From Flammeovirgaceae bacterium UBA2338 (GTDB lineage: Bacteria > Bacteroidota > Bacteroidia > Cytophagales > Cyclobacteriaceae), in the NCBI GenBank assembly GCA_002344795.1, contig DDUM01000068.1, positions 5,489 through 69,488 of the forward strand: a DNA stretch of 64,000 nucleotides, given 5' to 3'. Shown one piece after another: positions 8,600 through 17,395 of this stretch. The translations under genes were made by a program, and so were the position numbers. Positions within the stretch are counted from its first letter, which is position 1. The number at the start of each line of letters is the position of its first letter. The notes beneath the pieces were generated by a model. It ran no database searches and had not been told where the DNA came from. It worked only from the letters and a program-made list of their open reading frames with translations.

Positions 8600-8617
8600 T
8601 TTTAGTAATTACTTAAA
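8600..8617. promoter_or_regulatory. candidate ArsR operator (inverted repeat)
   Basis: TTTTAGT, then AATT, then ACTTAAA: arms of 7 bp match at 6 positions around a symmetric AATT centre. It lies 10 bases before the ArsR start, where a repressor would block the promoter or the first transcribed bases. The spacing and symmetry fit an ArsR-family dimer; binding is inferred. Confidence 0.5.
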
Positions 8618-8687
8618 CGTAGGCAATAAAGTAAAGTTTCATTATTTTAGCAAATGATGAAATGAATTAAAGAAAGACTGATCTGAG

Positions 8688-8904
8688 TTAGTATGAGAGG
8701 TTTTGCCAGTTTGGGCCAATCGCGATGTGGGAGGTTATGGACCGAAGTTTAAATGTGTCACTGGTAAGGTCAAGCACAATTCTGTAAACACGATCTGAAT
8801 AGGCATAAGAAGTATCAAAGTTATTGGTCATCGATAAGCATAAGCCAGCCCACTGCCAGTGCCAGCATGTTCACAAAAGTGAATAACCTGTTTTTGCGAA
8901 AAAG
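8688..8904 (-). pseudogene. remnant of FtsX/MacB-type ABC permease N-terminus
   Basis: In the 364-base gap between the ArsR gene and the DUF2911 gene, two minus-strand frames read like the start of a MacB/FtsX permease: LFRKNRLFTFVNMLALAVGW (from about 8904), then after a stop and a frame change NFDTSYAYSDRVYRIVLD. Intact permeases of this family have the same two pieces in this order (LFRNKxFTFxNxLGLAxG, then YDxFHxNxDRIYRV). It is too short and broken to be functional. The rest of the gap holds only the ArsR promoter region. Confidence 0.55.
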
Positions 8905-8954
8905 ATAACGTTAACTTAGTTTAAGGACTGAAGCATTAAATGGTTAAACGCAGT

Positions 8955-9566
8955 TTAGTTAGCCAATGTGAAGGGTAATGAAACTTTGAGTTTGTCCCAC
9001 TGAACTGATATGTTTCCTGATGCATCAGATTCTGATTTTATTTCATAGCGCAAACGCTCCTGGTGTAGTTGTTCAGTTTGAGGGGTAACATTGAGTCTGA
9101 CTACATCTTCAACTTGATCGTAGTCGTCCACCAGGTGCTGGTTCCAGTTTTTGTTAATGATGATCGTCCATTGCTCCTGACCCGGAATGGTGAAAAAGGC
9201 ATACTTGCCTGCAGACACAATTGTCCCTCCAATATTAATATCCTTATCAAATTCAATATTGGTGGCTTTGTGCGCTCCTGTTACCCATACATTGTCATAG
9301 GCTACCAGGCCGCCCCAAATCATTCTGCCGCGAGTGGCTGGGGAGTAGTAATTGATCGTGAAACTGGCTTTACCAATTTTTCCTAGTGCGTAAGCTTTTA
9401 GACTGCCCTTCAACGTATCGACTTCGGTTTGTGGCTGAATGATGGCGCCTTCAGGTGTAGCCACCTCGTTTCCTTTTGGCGTCACAACCGTTGTACTTTC
9501 TTTGTTGGGATTAGAACAGGCTGAAAGACAAATGATAATTACAAATAGTAGTAAGCGTGGTAGCAT
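8955..9566 (-). CDS. DUF2911 lipoprotein
   Basis: A 203-aa lipoprotein (lipobox ending LSAC at about residue 16). From about residue 60 it follows the DUF2911 pattern: INYYSPATRGRMIWGGLVAYDNVWVTGAHKATNIEFDKDI and the GKYAFFTIPGQEQWTIIINK block. DUF2911 proteins are exported Bacteroidota proteins of unknown role. It lies at the 3' end of a unit with the beta-propeller lipoprotein, TlpA and a heavy-metal-binding lipoprotein. Confidence 0.85.
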   Translation of the reverse strand: MLPRLLLFVIIICLSACSNPNKESTTVVTPKGNEVATPEGAIIQPQTEVDTLKGSLKAYALGKIGKASFTINYYSPATRGRMIWGGLVAYDNVWVTGAHKATNIEFDKDINIGGTIVSAGKYAFFTIPGQEQWTIIINKNWNQHLVDDYDQVEDVVRLNVTPQTEQLHQERLRYEIKSESDASGNISVQWDKLKVSLPFTLAN

Positions 9567-9583
9567 AAGTATTTATTTAAAGG

Positions 9584-10810
9584 TTACAATTTTATTATAG
9601 CTGTCTTCACTTTCTTCTCCTCATCATCCGTCCATGCAAAAATCAATTCATTTCCAGATTTTGTCATCTGTGGAAATCCACTTGAGCGTGACTCAGATGA
9701 AGTGGCAATAACAATGGGTGATTCTTTTGTACCATTACGATTTACTTTTACCGCCTTGATATCGGTGCCCTCCATCCAACTGACCATCGCATTATCTGCA
9801 TCCAACATCACCACGTCCACCCGTCCGATGGCCTTTCCCTCATCGATTCTGATGGGTTCATCAAAAGTTCCGCCTCCATCTTGAGAAAAGATAATCTTCA
9901 CTTGTGATTGTTCATCAACCATACCGAACCAGGCAATGGTTAAACTGTTTCCAATGGCGTCTGCCCTTGGCCCGTTAACCGGACACCCTGCGATTTTCCA
10001 GTTATCAGGAAAGATGGTTTTGGGTTTGGTCCATGTTCCGTTTACCAATTGTACGATAGACATATCTCTTATTTCTTCATCGGATCGGTCGCGATAGACT
10101 ACCACTGGTCCATTGCTGGTTATGGCAGCGCTGGTTTGGCAACAATCACATGTTTTGTTGTCCAACTCCCACTCTTCAATTTTGTTTCCCTGGTAATCCA
10201 TCACCGCTCCACGCAAACTCATAGCACCTTGGCCATGTCCTTCGTGTCCTTGCATTCCGGTACCCATCGGGGCCATTCCCTCCGTTACCGTGTTGCGTCC
10301 ATCTAGCCAGGCCACAAAAATATTCTCGCCAAAGGGAACGAGTGAGACAAACCCATGTTCCGCTTGCTTGCCATCGTCATGTAACACGAATGAATTTTCC
10401 CAACTTTCACCGCCATCGTCAGATGCAAACATTTTTACATCGTAGGCATAAGTACTTTCTCCGTTCTTATTAAGTAGATGGGCGATTAGATTGTCACTTC
10501 CATCCGCAACGATCATAGGATAGTCCGCCCAATTCACAAACCACGTATTTCCAGAAGTAATTAAGGAAGAGGTAGTCCACGCGCCAGATTCTAGCTTTGC
10601 ATACTTGAAAAGGTTCATGCTATCCGTTTTTTCTGTCCACGATAAATAAGTCGTGTTATTCTTATCGGTGAATAGATAAGGGGTGGCACTTCGACTACTA
10701 GCTGGCGAAACAGATTGAACAACAGATAATGTTGATTCAGCGTTCTTTTGTTCTTTCGAACAAGAGAGTAGAAACAGAAAAGAAAGGAATGGGAAGATTA
10801 CTTTTTTCAT
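9584..10810 (-). CDS. beta-propeller (sialidase/BNR-like) lipoprotein
   Basis: A 408-aa lipoprotein (lipobox LLSCS at about 14-18) with Asp-box-like motifs, SDDGGESWE and SQDGGGTF, and repeated W/D-rich blades. This points to a six-bladed propeller of the sialidase superfamily fold; no sialidase catalytic Arg triad could be confirmed. A CDCC motif (in NKTCDCCQTS, near residue 223) and a Met/His stretch (GMAPMGTGMQGHEGHGQGAM) may bind copper. It is 1 base from the TlpA gene, so likely part of a periplasmic copper or redox unit. Confidence 0.7.
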   Translation of the reverse strand: MKKVIFPFLSFLFLLSCSKEQKNAESTLSVVQSVSPASSRSATPYLFTDKNNTTYLSWTEKTDSMNLFKYAKLESGAWTTSSLITSGNTWFVNWADYPMIVADGSDNLIAHLLNKNGESTYAYDVKMFASDDGGESWENSFVLHDDGKQAEHGFVSLVPFGENIFVAWLDGRNTVTEGMAPMGTGMQGHEGHGQGAMSLRGAVMDYQGNKIEEWELDNKTCDCCQTSAAITSNGPVVVYRDRSDEEIRDMSIVQLVNGTWTKPKTIFPDNWKIAGCPVNGPRADAIGNSLTIAWFGMVDEQSQVKIIFSQDGGGTFDEPIRIDEGKAIGRVDVVMLDADNAMVSWMEGTDIKAVKVNRNGTKESPIVIATSSESRSSGFPQMTKSGNELIFAWTDDEEKKVKTAIIKL

Positions 10811-10811
10811 G

Positions 10812-11285
10812 TTATTTATTACTGGTTATTAGGGCCAAATTTTCTGGAGTGCTCCAATCGCGGAAACCCATTTCAGAGAATACCAACTCACCCTCGGTGT
10901 TAAAGATCATAGTTGTAGGGAGCGCCTGAATGTTGAGGGCTTCCATATTTTGAACCTGAACATAGTTAAAGTCAAAGTTTCGTTTCTCTTTGAAATCTGT
11001 TATCAAATCTACGCTTTCATTAGATGGAAAAAGGAAAACAACATTTTTTCCGTTGAGTTGCTCCTTTGCCTGGGCAATGGTAGGCATCTCCATGATGCAA
11101 GGTTTGCACCAGGTCGCCCAAAAGTTGATAAAAACGGTTTTCCCTTTGAAGTCATTCATGTCGATGGGTAGTCCATCCAGTGTTTGTAATTGAATTTTAT
11201 CAAGGTCTGATTGTTTAGCGGAACAACCCGGTATAAGTAAAGCTGCAACGAACATCAATGCGTACAACATGAATTTATTTTTCAT
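10812..11285 (-). CDS. TlpA-family periplasmic thiol-disulfide oxidoreductase (lipoprotein)
   Basis: A 157-aa lipoprotein with lipobox IPGCS (Cys21) and a thioredoxin-fold active site WATWCKPC (C60, C63), then the cis-Pro region QALPTTMIF. TlpA-like proteins reduce periplasmic disulfides or help load copper into cuproproteins. It is encoded between the heavy-metal-binding lipoprotein and the propeller lipoprotein at 1-9 base spacing. Confidence 0.9.
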   Translation of the reverse strand: MKNKFMLYALMFVAALLIPGCSAKQSDLDKIQLQTLDGLPIDMNDFKGKTVFINFWATWCKPCIMEMPTIAQAKEQLNGKNVVFLFPSNESVDLITDFKEKRNFDFNYVQVQNMEALNIQALPTTMIFNTEGELVFSEMGFRDWSTPENLALITSNK

Positions 11286-11294
11286 TATAATGTT

Positions 11295-11522
11295 TTAGTG
11301 GTCAGTGTGCTCATGTTCTTTGTCTTCTACTTTTTCCAGGGCCATACCGCATTGATTACAAGTATCCCCTTCTTTACCGGTTATTTCTGGATGCATGGGG
11401 CAGGCATAAACAGCCTCAGCTACTTCTTCCGTTTTGTTACCACCTCCACATGAAGAGAGGCTAAATAAAAGTGTTGTTGCCAACATTAAAGGGAGTAGGA
11501 TTGACAATAGTGATTTTTTCAT
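11295..11522 (-). CDS. heavy-metal-binding-domain lipoprotein
   Basis: A 75-aa lipoprotein (lipobox SLSSCG). The mature part is one heavy-metal-binding domain of the type also found at the N-terminus of CusB adaptors: YACPMHPEI, a short turn, then CNQCGMALE. It ends with a His/Glu tail (DKEHEHTDH). Cys, Met and His ligands suggest Cu(I)/Ag(I) binding in the periplasm. First gene of the minus-strand copper unit. Confidence 0.85.
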   Translation of the reverse strand: MKKSLLSILLPLMLATTLLFSLSSCGGGNKTEEVAEAVYACPMHPEITGKEGDTCNQCGMALEKVEDKEHEHTDH

Positions 11523-12001
11523 GTTTGTTTATGGTTTTGGTTATTAATTTAGCTCATAAAATCGATATTAATCCTCTGACCACAACTCCAAGTGGTCTGA
11601 AGACTATTACTTTAAGTTCGCTTACTTTTCAGCTTTTCTTCGCGCTTTTAGCGCTACCGCGGTTTCCCGATAGCTGCCGAGATTTACCGCAAAGTGACTG
11701 AGACTTAAATGAGACCTTATTTGAGTTCAGTCAGAGTCAAAAGCTTAAAAATATGGTTTTTAGGACTTTTACCATATATATAGTGCTAAGATTCAGTTTA
11801 CTGAATAAATAGGTATGCACATCCAAAAGTCTAGCCACAAGCACCTAAAATTTGCCGAAATTGAAAACCCAAATGTAAAAGGTCAATCGCACAGACAGCA
11901 CACTTATTTTTCTAAAAGCAAAATTCAACACTCAAATAAATAGCTATTTTTGCATCGCCTGAAATGAGTCATAATTAAAAATTATTAAATAATGAAAATT
12001 T
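11523..12001. other. divergent intergenic region (479 bp)
   Basis: This stretch separates the leftward copper lipoprotein unit from the rightward HMA-DUF3347/multicopper oxidase pair. It holds a perfect 6-bp inverted repeat GACCAC...GTGGTC at 11578-11597, a possible operator or hairpin, and a promoter-like element at 11945-11952. I see no coding potential. Confidence 0.5.
11945..11952 (+). promoter_or_regulatory. candidate -7 promoter element for the multicopper oxidase pair
   Basis: TATTTTTG matches TAnnTTTG and lies 49 bases before the ATG at 12002. No convincing -33 TTG is seen, as would fit an activator-dependent promoter. Confidence 0.4.
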
Positions 12002-12853
12002 ATGAATAATAATATAAAAATATTAACTGCAATCGCAGTATTTCTATCTGTAGTAGCGTGTATCGCTCAAACAAAAAACACAAAAACAGAATCTGTAAAA
12101 ATCTATGGAAACTGTGAAATGTGTAAAAACGCAATCGAAAAAGCAGGATATAGTAAAAAGGAAGCCACAGTAAATTGGGATAAGAACACCAAGGAGGCAA
12201 CCATTTCTTATGACAGCCTCAAAACTTCAAAAAAAGAAATCTTAAAGAGAATTGCGTTGGCTGGTTATGACAGCGACAGCTTTTTAGCACCAGACGACAC
12301 TTATTCTACATTGGCAAGTTGTTGCCAATATGAACGTGTGGAAAAAAAGGCAGCTATTACAGAGGAATCTAAAATGGAGATGGCTTCTATCGAACATTCA
12401 AAACATGATGCAATGGCAGAAACAAAGCAGGAAGTAAACCAACTTTCGAAGGTCTTTGAAGGCTATTTTGTTATTAAAGATGCATTGGTTAAAACAGATG
12501 GAGCGATAACATCAACCAATGCCAAATCTCTTTTGAAAGCGATTAACGAAGTGCAAATGGATAAACTACCCATGGATGTTCATATGGCCTGGATGAAATT
12601 TTTGAATGCCTTGAAAAAAGATACTGAAAATATTTCTAAAACTCAGGATGTAGAGAAACAAAGGGAATCATTCAAATTGCTATCAAAAAATATCTATGAA
12701 ATATTGAAAGTTTCTAAAACCTCTGAACCCGTCTTTTATCAATATTGCCCGATGCAGGATGCCAATTGGTTAAGCAAGGAAGAAACAATTAAAAATCCAT
12801 ATTATGGTTCGCAAATGTTAAGTTGTGGCAAAACAATTGAAACCATTAAATAA
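12002..12853 (+). CDS. secreted HMA plus DUF3347 copper-handling protein
   Basis: A 283-aa exported protein. After a signal peptide (about 1-23) comes an HMA-like domain with GNCEMC (about 37-42), a Met/His-rich linker, then a DUF3347 domain (about 150-280) ending with the family signature YCPMQDANWLS, IKNPYYG and MLSCG. DUF3347 is found on Bacteroidota copper proteins and on CusB adaptors. It starts the rightward pair; its last 29 bases overlap the multicopper oxidase start. Base composition is more A/T rich than the flanks, suggesting a different origin. Confidence 0.85.
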   Translation: MNNNIKILTAIAVFLSVVACIAQTKNTKTESVKIYGNCEMCKNAIEKAGYSKKEATVNWDKNTKEATISYDSLKTSKKEILKRIALAGYDSDSFLAPDDTYSTLASCCQYERVEKKAAITEESKMEMASIEHSKHDAMAETKQEVNQLSKVFEGYFVIKDALVKTDGAITSTNAKSLLKAINEVQMDKLPMDVHMAWMKFLNALKKDTENISKTQDVEKQRESFKLLSKNIYEILKVSKTSEPVFYQYCPMQDANWLSKEETIKNPYYGSQMLSCGKTIETIK

Positions 12854-15104
12854 ATTGAAAAATAACATATTCAACTTAATAACATTCCTCGGAATATTGT
12901 CAATCCATATTGGTTATAGTCAAAATTTAGTTCGATACGAGTTAACAATTACAGACACTATAGTTAATTTTTCTGGTAAAGCAAAAAGAGCCATTGCCGT
13001 AAACGGACAAATTCCAATGCCAACACTTACGTTTACCGAAGGCGACATTGCCGAAATTGTTGTACACAATAGGTTAAAAGAAGGTACCTCTTTGCATTGG
13101 CACGGTTTATTTTTGCCAAACAAGGAAGATGGTGTGCCATTTTTGACGCAAATGCCGATTGAGCCCAATACTTTCCATACCTATCGTTTTCCAATCATTC
13201 AAAACGGAACCCATTGGTACCATAGTCATAGCGGCCTACAGGAGCAACTTGGTATGTACGGCTCTTTGATTTTAAAGAAAAAAGAAAGTGACCCAACCTT
13301 TAGAAAGGGCATTGATGACCTACCAGCAGTCCCTCTTATTTTGAGCGAATGGACAGATATAAAACCTGACAATGTTCATAGAATGCTGCACAATGCCAGT
13401 GATTGGTTGGCTATTAAAAAAGGAACAACACAAAGCTATTCCGAAGCAATAAAGGCTGGACATTTCAAGACCAAATTAGGTAATGAAGGGAAACGAATGT
13501 TGGCGATGGATGTTAGCGATGTATTTTATGATAAGTTTTTAATTAATGGAAAAAACGAAAGCCAACTATCTCAATTTAAAGGAGGGGACAAAATACGTCT
13601 TCAAGTATCAAATGGTGGAGCTTCCTCCTATTTTTGGCTTACCTACGCAGGTGGCAAAATGATCGTTGTTGCGAATGATGGAAATGATGTTCAACCCTTA
13701 GAAGTAGACAGACTAATTATTGGTGTTTCAGAAACGTACGATGTAGTGGTTACGATTCCTACCGAAAATACTGCCTATGAATTTCTGGCAACACCCGAAG
13801 ATCGTACAAAATCGGCTTCAATTTATTTGGGAAATGGCCCAATTCAGCTTAAGAGCAGAATGCCAAAACTCAAGTATTTTGAAGGAATGAAGATGATGAA
13901 CGGAATGATGAATATGGACGGTTCAATGGACGATATGGGAATGGAGATGTCTTTACAAAAAATGGATATGAATACGGTTATGTATCCTGAAGTCACCGGC
14001 AATATTGAAACGAAAGTGAACAAGAAGATGGATAATATGAAGATGGACGACAAAATGGATCATTCCACTCATTCAATGACTTCCACTCAAGATCTTGTTA
14101 CCCTAAATTATGCAATGCTAAAAGCACCTCATCCAACAACGTTGCCAAAAGATGTACCTGTTCGAGAATTACGTTTTGAATTGACGGGAAATATGAACCG
14201 TTACGTATGGAGCATGGATAACAAAGTGCTTTCGGAAACCGATAAAATTCTAATCAAAAAAGGCGAAAATGTTCGCATTGTTTTACACAACAATTCAATG
14301 ATGCGACACCCGATGCATTTGCACGGTCACGATTTTAGGGTATTGAACGGGCAAGGGGAATTTGCACCGCTTAAAAATGTGCTGGACATTATGCCAATGG
14401 AAACCGATGTGATCGAATTCAATGCCAATGTAGAAGGCGATTGGTTTTTTCATTGCCATATTTTATACCACATGATGGCAGGAATGAATCGTGTTTTTTC
14501 TTATGAAAGTCAGGCACCAAATCCTTATTTGCCTGACAAGAAATGGGCTTACAAAAAACTGCAGCTTGAAAGCAATAGACTGCATCTTATGGCAGAAAAT
14601 GACTTTGCTTCCAATGGAAATGATGGAATGGTAATGTTCCAAAACTCACGTTGGAGTTTCGGTACAGAATGGAGATTAGGATATAATGATCAAGACGGGT
14701 ATGAAACAGAATCACATATTGGTAGATATATTGGAAAAAATCAATGGTTTATGCCTTATGTTGGGTTTGATTGGAGATATCGAAAAACTAACGGAATCTC
14801 TGAAAAAAACCTTTTCGAGCAGGTAAGCACTAAAGACAATCGAGCCGTGATAAGTTTGGGAGCAGAGTATACTTTACCCATGTTAGTGACACTTCAAGGG
14901 GAAGTATTTACAGACGGAAAAGTACGTTTTCAATTTATGAGAGAAGATATTCCCATTTCCTCAAGGTTACGATGGGCTTTTATGGTAAATACCGACAAAG
15001 AATATATGACAAGGTTTAAATATATCGTAACACGGAATCTTGGAATTTCCACCCATTACGACAGTGATATGGGTTTTGGTATTGGAGCGACATTAAATTA
15101 TTAA
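12825..15104 (+). CDS. multicopper oxidase fused to a C-terminal beta-barrel domain
   Basis: A 759-aa CopA-like multicopper oxidase, probably oxidising Cu(I) to the less toxic Cu(II). A signal segment spans about 12-32. Copper sites are HWHG (91-94), WYHSHSG, HPMHLHGHDF and HCHILYHMMAGM near residue 550. A Met-rich loop (MKMMNGMMNMDGSM and similar, about 350-420) resembles the CopA/CueO copper-trapping segment. After residue about 565 follow roughly 190 residues of amphipathic strands ending ATLNY, like an outer-membrane barrel or CopB-like domain. The start overlaps the previous gene by 29 bases and is the only one giving a full signal segment. Confidence 0.9.
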   Translation: MAKQLKPLNKLKNNIFNLITFLGILSIHIGYSQNLVRYELTITDTIVNFSGKAKRAIAVNGQIPMPTLTFTEGDIAEIVVHNRLKEGTSLHWHGLFLPNKEDGVPFLTQMPIEPNTFHTYRFPIIQNGTHWYHSHSGLQEQLGMYGSLILKKKESDPTFRKGIDDLPAVPLILSEWTDIKPDNVHRMLHNASDWLAIKKGTTQSYSEAIKAGHFKTKLGNEGKRMLAMDVSDVFYDKFLINGKNESQLSQFKGGDKIRLQVSNGGASSYFWLTYAGGKMIVVANDGNDVQPLEVDRLIIGVSETYDVVVTIPTENTAYEFLATPEDRTKSASIYLGNGPIQLKSRMPKLKYFEGMKMMNGMMNMDGSMDDMGMEMSLQKMDMNTVMYPEVTGNIETKVNKKMDNMKMDDKMDHSTHSMTSTQDLVTLNYAMLKAPHPTTLPKDVPVRELRFELTGNMNRYVWSMDNKVLSETDKILIKKGENVRIVLHNNSMMRHPMHLHGHDFRVLNGQGEFAPLKNVLDIMPMETDVIEFNANVEGDWFFHCHILYHMMAGMNRVFSYESQAPNPYLPDKKWAYKKLQLESNRLHLMAENDFASNGNDGMVMFQNSRWSFGTEWRLGYNDQDGYETESHIGRYIGKNQWFMPYVGFDWRYRKTNGISEKNLFEQVSTKDNRAVISLGAEYTLPMLVTLQGEVFTDGKVRFQFMREDIPISSRLRWAFMVNTDKEYMTRFKYIVTRNLGISTHYDSDMGFGIGATLNY

Positions 15105-15250
15105 GACGGAGCCAAACTATCCGTAGCTTCTAATTGGAACAAATGTTACTCTGTTATGGGTACCCTCATTAAGTCTTTGGCTGGTGTGACACAGGCCTAT
15201 TAAATGAATAGCAAGTTTCCTCCAAGGTGGACAAGTGTAACTTTGCTAAT

Positions 15251-15361
15251 ATGTCTTCCGAGTACACTATCAGCGATCATCAAAGGCCGCATTTTATTAC
15301 TTTTGCTACTGCGGAATGGGTTGGTGCATTATCAAGACCGATGATAACCGAGTACCGTTAA
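15251..15361 (+). pseudogene. N-terminal remnant of a Y1 (RAYT/IS200-like) transposase
   Basis: The gap 15105-15461 holds a 36-codon frame starting MSSEYTISDHQRPHFITFAT, followed by AEWVGALSRP, then a stop. REP-associated Y1 transposases of Bacteroidota begin the same way (YxFxDxxxxYFVTxxxxxWVDxFxR). The catalytic HUH and Tyr parts are absent, so it is dead. A TAACTTTG promoter-like element lies just before the ATG. The rest of the gap shows nothing recognisable. Confidence 0.55.
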
Positions 15362-15461
15362 CCCTGAGAAAGCTGTTTATTATTTCTATCATTTTTTGTT
15401 AATGTTTATCATGTTTCCTTTTAAAAAACATTTTGTAAATCCTTCATGGACAAAAGCTAAT

Positions 15462-16718
15462 TTACTGACTAACTGCTTTAGCAATTTTCTCTAGAATTTT
15501 ATGATTTTCACCAAATTTGCAGAGTGCATCGCAGTGCTCGCGCAGATCAGAAAATAAAATGTACTTAATCTTAACGTTGTTGTTTTTGATCGAAGGCCTG
15601 CTTAGTTGCAGCACGACATCTTTTTCTCTACTGTTAGGTATGATAATAAAAAGGGAAGTGCCATGATCGACAAAAGAAACAGCCAAATCAGTAAGCCTTA
15701 AGATGCCCGAATAGATTGATGTGCTTTTCTCAACCTCAAAAGCGCACACAACTTTATTGCTACCCTTCTCAAACCAGATTATATCAATTAGTTGAATCGT
15801 ATTGAGTGTCTCCTTATCTACCGATAACTCAGGAAATTTATTGAGGCTAATGAAGGAGAAGTTGATTTCATCGTGACATTTCCCCCTGTCATTGGTAGCC
15901 GCAATCGGGTCATACCCTAAAGCTTTTCCAATTTTTAGTAAATGATACTGCATTTCAGTATGCAAATCTTCTTCATGCTTTTCACTTAGTACTACCTTGT
16001 GTCGCCTGTCATATTGTTTTAACAGTTTGACTTTTTCATCTTCGGAAATAACCTGGCCTTCTATAATAATATTTTTAGTGCCTATTTCGAAAAGAAGACC
16101 TGCGATGGCGCCAAGGTCGTTGGACAACTGATCTTTATGGTCTGCATTTGCTTTCAATATCACTTCTCTCATTCTGAGATATTCCTGCCAACTGCCAAGT
16201 TTTTTCTTATCGCGGAATAGAAAATTGAATCCATTTACTATGGCTGTGTTGAATGGTGGAAGTATAGTAGGGTGCAAGAAATAAAGTATACTGGCAACGG
16301 CAGGACCTAATCCTTTTATCTTTAATTCATCTAATTTGATGATCTCACGAATGAGCTGGTCTTCTTTGGTGGCATAAAAACAATTCTCCAAAAATTGACC
16401 AAACGCTTTTTTGTTAATCTGATTTTCATAAATATCAGGGATGCGCATTTTGGGCTTCCAGTAAAACGGATGAGCCGCCCCCTCAAATACCTGCTTTTGT
16501 TCCGTAATGGCCGTTAACACAAATTCCAGCGAAGATCCTTTAAAGTCATTACCAAACTTTTCAGACTTTATATCTTCAATTACTTGTAAAACCCCGCGCT
16601 TAATAGAGCGAAATGCTTTGAGCCTTTCTTCGCTCCCTATAAACCATGTATTATAAACAGATGCAGGATCATGTTTATACTTTTTTATAATTTCAGAGAA
16701 TAATTCCTGTTGACTCAT
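15462..16718 (-). CDS. putative HhH plus PD-(D/E)XK nuclease
   Basis: A 418-aa cytoplasmic protein. Residues about 131-165 (IKGLGPAVASILYFLHP) look like the helix-hairpin-helix of HhH-GPD DNA glycosylases. The C-terminal half has a PD-(D/E)XK-like core: E265 in the helix TEMQYHLLKIGKALGYD, D312 in IDIIWF, then CAFEVEKS with E328 and E330, followed by TSIYSGILRLTDL. This E-D-ExE arrangement is seen in restriction-like families. No DNA methyltransferase is adjacent (the next gene is a small-molecule-type methyltransferase). Role unknown: DNA repair or defence are both possible. Confidence 0.55.
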   Translation of the reverse strand: MSQQELFSEIIKKYKHDPASVYNTWFIGSEERLKAFRSIKRGVLQVIEDIKSEKFGNDFKGSSLEFVLTAITEQKQVFEGAAHPFYWKPKMRIPDIYENQINKKAFGQFLENCFYATKEDQLIREIIKLDELKIKGLGPAVASILYFLHPTILPPFNTAIVNGFNFLFRDKKKLGSWQEYLRMREVILKANADHKDQLSNDLGAIAGLLFEIGTKNIIIEGQVISEDEKVKLLKQYDRRHKVVLSEKHEEDLHTEMQYHLLKIGKALGYDPIAATNDRGKCHDEINFSFISLNKFPELSVDKETLNTIQLIDIIWFEKGSNKVVCAFEVEKSTSIYSGILRLTDLAVSFVDHGTSLFIIIPNSREKDVVLQLSRPSIKNNNVKIKYILFSDLREHCDALCKFGENHKILEKIAKAVSQ

Positions 16719-16725
16719 TATTATT

Positions 16726-17373
16726 TTATTTATGGGCTTTATATAAGGAAAGCGTCCCTAAGATAGTTTTAAAGGTTTTAGTTTCCATGACGTTCTTGAA
16801 CCCAGCCCTTGTCATGTAGTCGGGCAATAGTCCTTTGACATTATCCGCTGTAGTTTTGAAACCGTCAAGTAGCTGAACCACATAGAATGCCCCTCGCATA
16901 ATTGAATCACTCGCTTTTCCCCAATCCGCAATGTGCAATTCACCGTTTGGCTTTAACACTCTAAGTATTTCATTGAGTGCCAATTGCTTTTGCTCTTTCG
17001 TTAAATGATGAAACACCAGGCTTGACATAACTTTGTCAAAATATCCGTTACCGAAGGGTAGTATTTGGCCATCGTAGTGATGAAGTGCCACTTCAATCTC
17101 GGAGTGGGTTAACTTCCCCTCGGCAATAGACAATATCTTGCTATCAACATCAATGGCATGAAAGTTTACATCGGGTCGTTTTTTCGCAGCCATAAGAGTA
17201 AGCGTGAGCGACCCGCAACCGAAATCCAGAACTTTACTCCCCGGCTCAAGCGATGCCTGCGTTATCAATGCGTTCTTAAATTTCTTTTCCGGCATTAATG
17301 TGCCCACTACCGGGTCGTAGAGTTTTGTCAGCCAGTCGTACTTGAGCGCAGGGATGTAAGTTTTGGTTCTCAT
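16726..17373 (-). CDS. class I SAM-dependent methyltransferase
   Basis: A 215-aa methyltransferase with motif I VLDFGCGSLTLTL (about 48-60), the acidic motif II AIDVDSKIL and the UbiE/type-11-like segment SLVFHHLTKEQK with ILRVLKPNGELHIADWG. Substrate unknown; the fold points to a small molecule rather than DNA. The gene upstream (an NTF2-like protein) and the nuclease candidate downstream (7 bases away) read in the same direction. Confidence 0.8.
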   Translation of the reverse strand: MRTKTYIPALKYDWLTKLYDPVVGTLMPEKKFKNALITQASLEPGSKVLDFGCGSLTLTLMAAKKRPDVNFHAIDVDSKILSIAEGKLTHSEIEVALHHYDGQILPFGNGYFDKVMSSLVFHHLTKEQKQLALNEILRVLKPNGELHIADWGKASDSIMRGAFYVVQLLDGFKTTADNVKGLLPDYMTRAGFKNVMETKTFKTILGTLSLYKAHK

Positions 17374-17395
17374 TATATAAGGGTATTATTTGATC

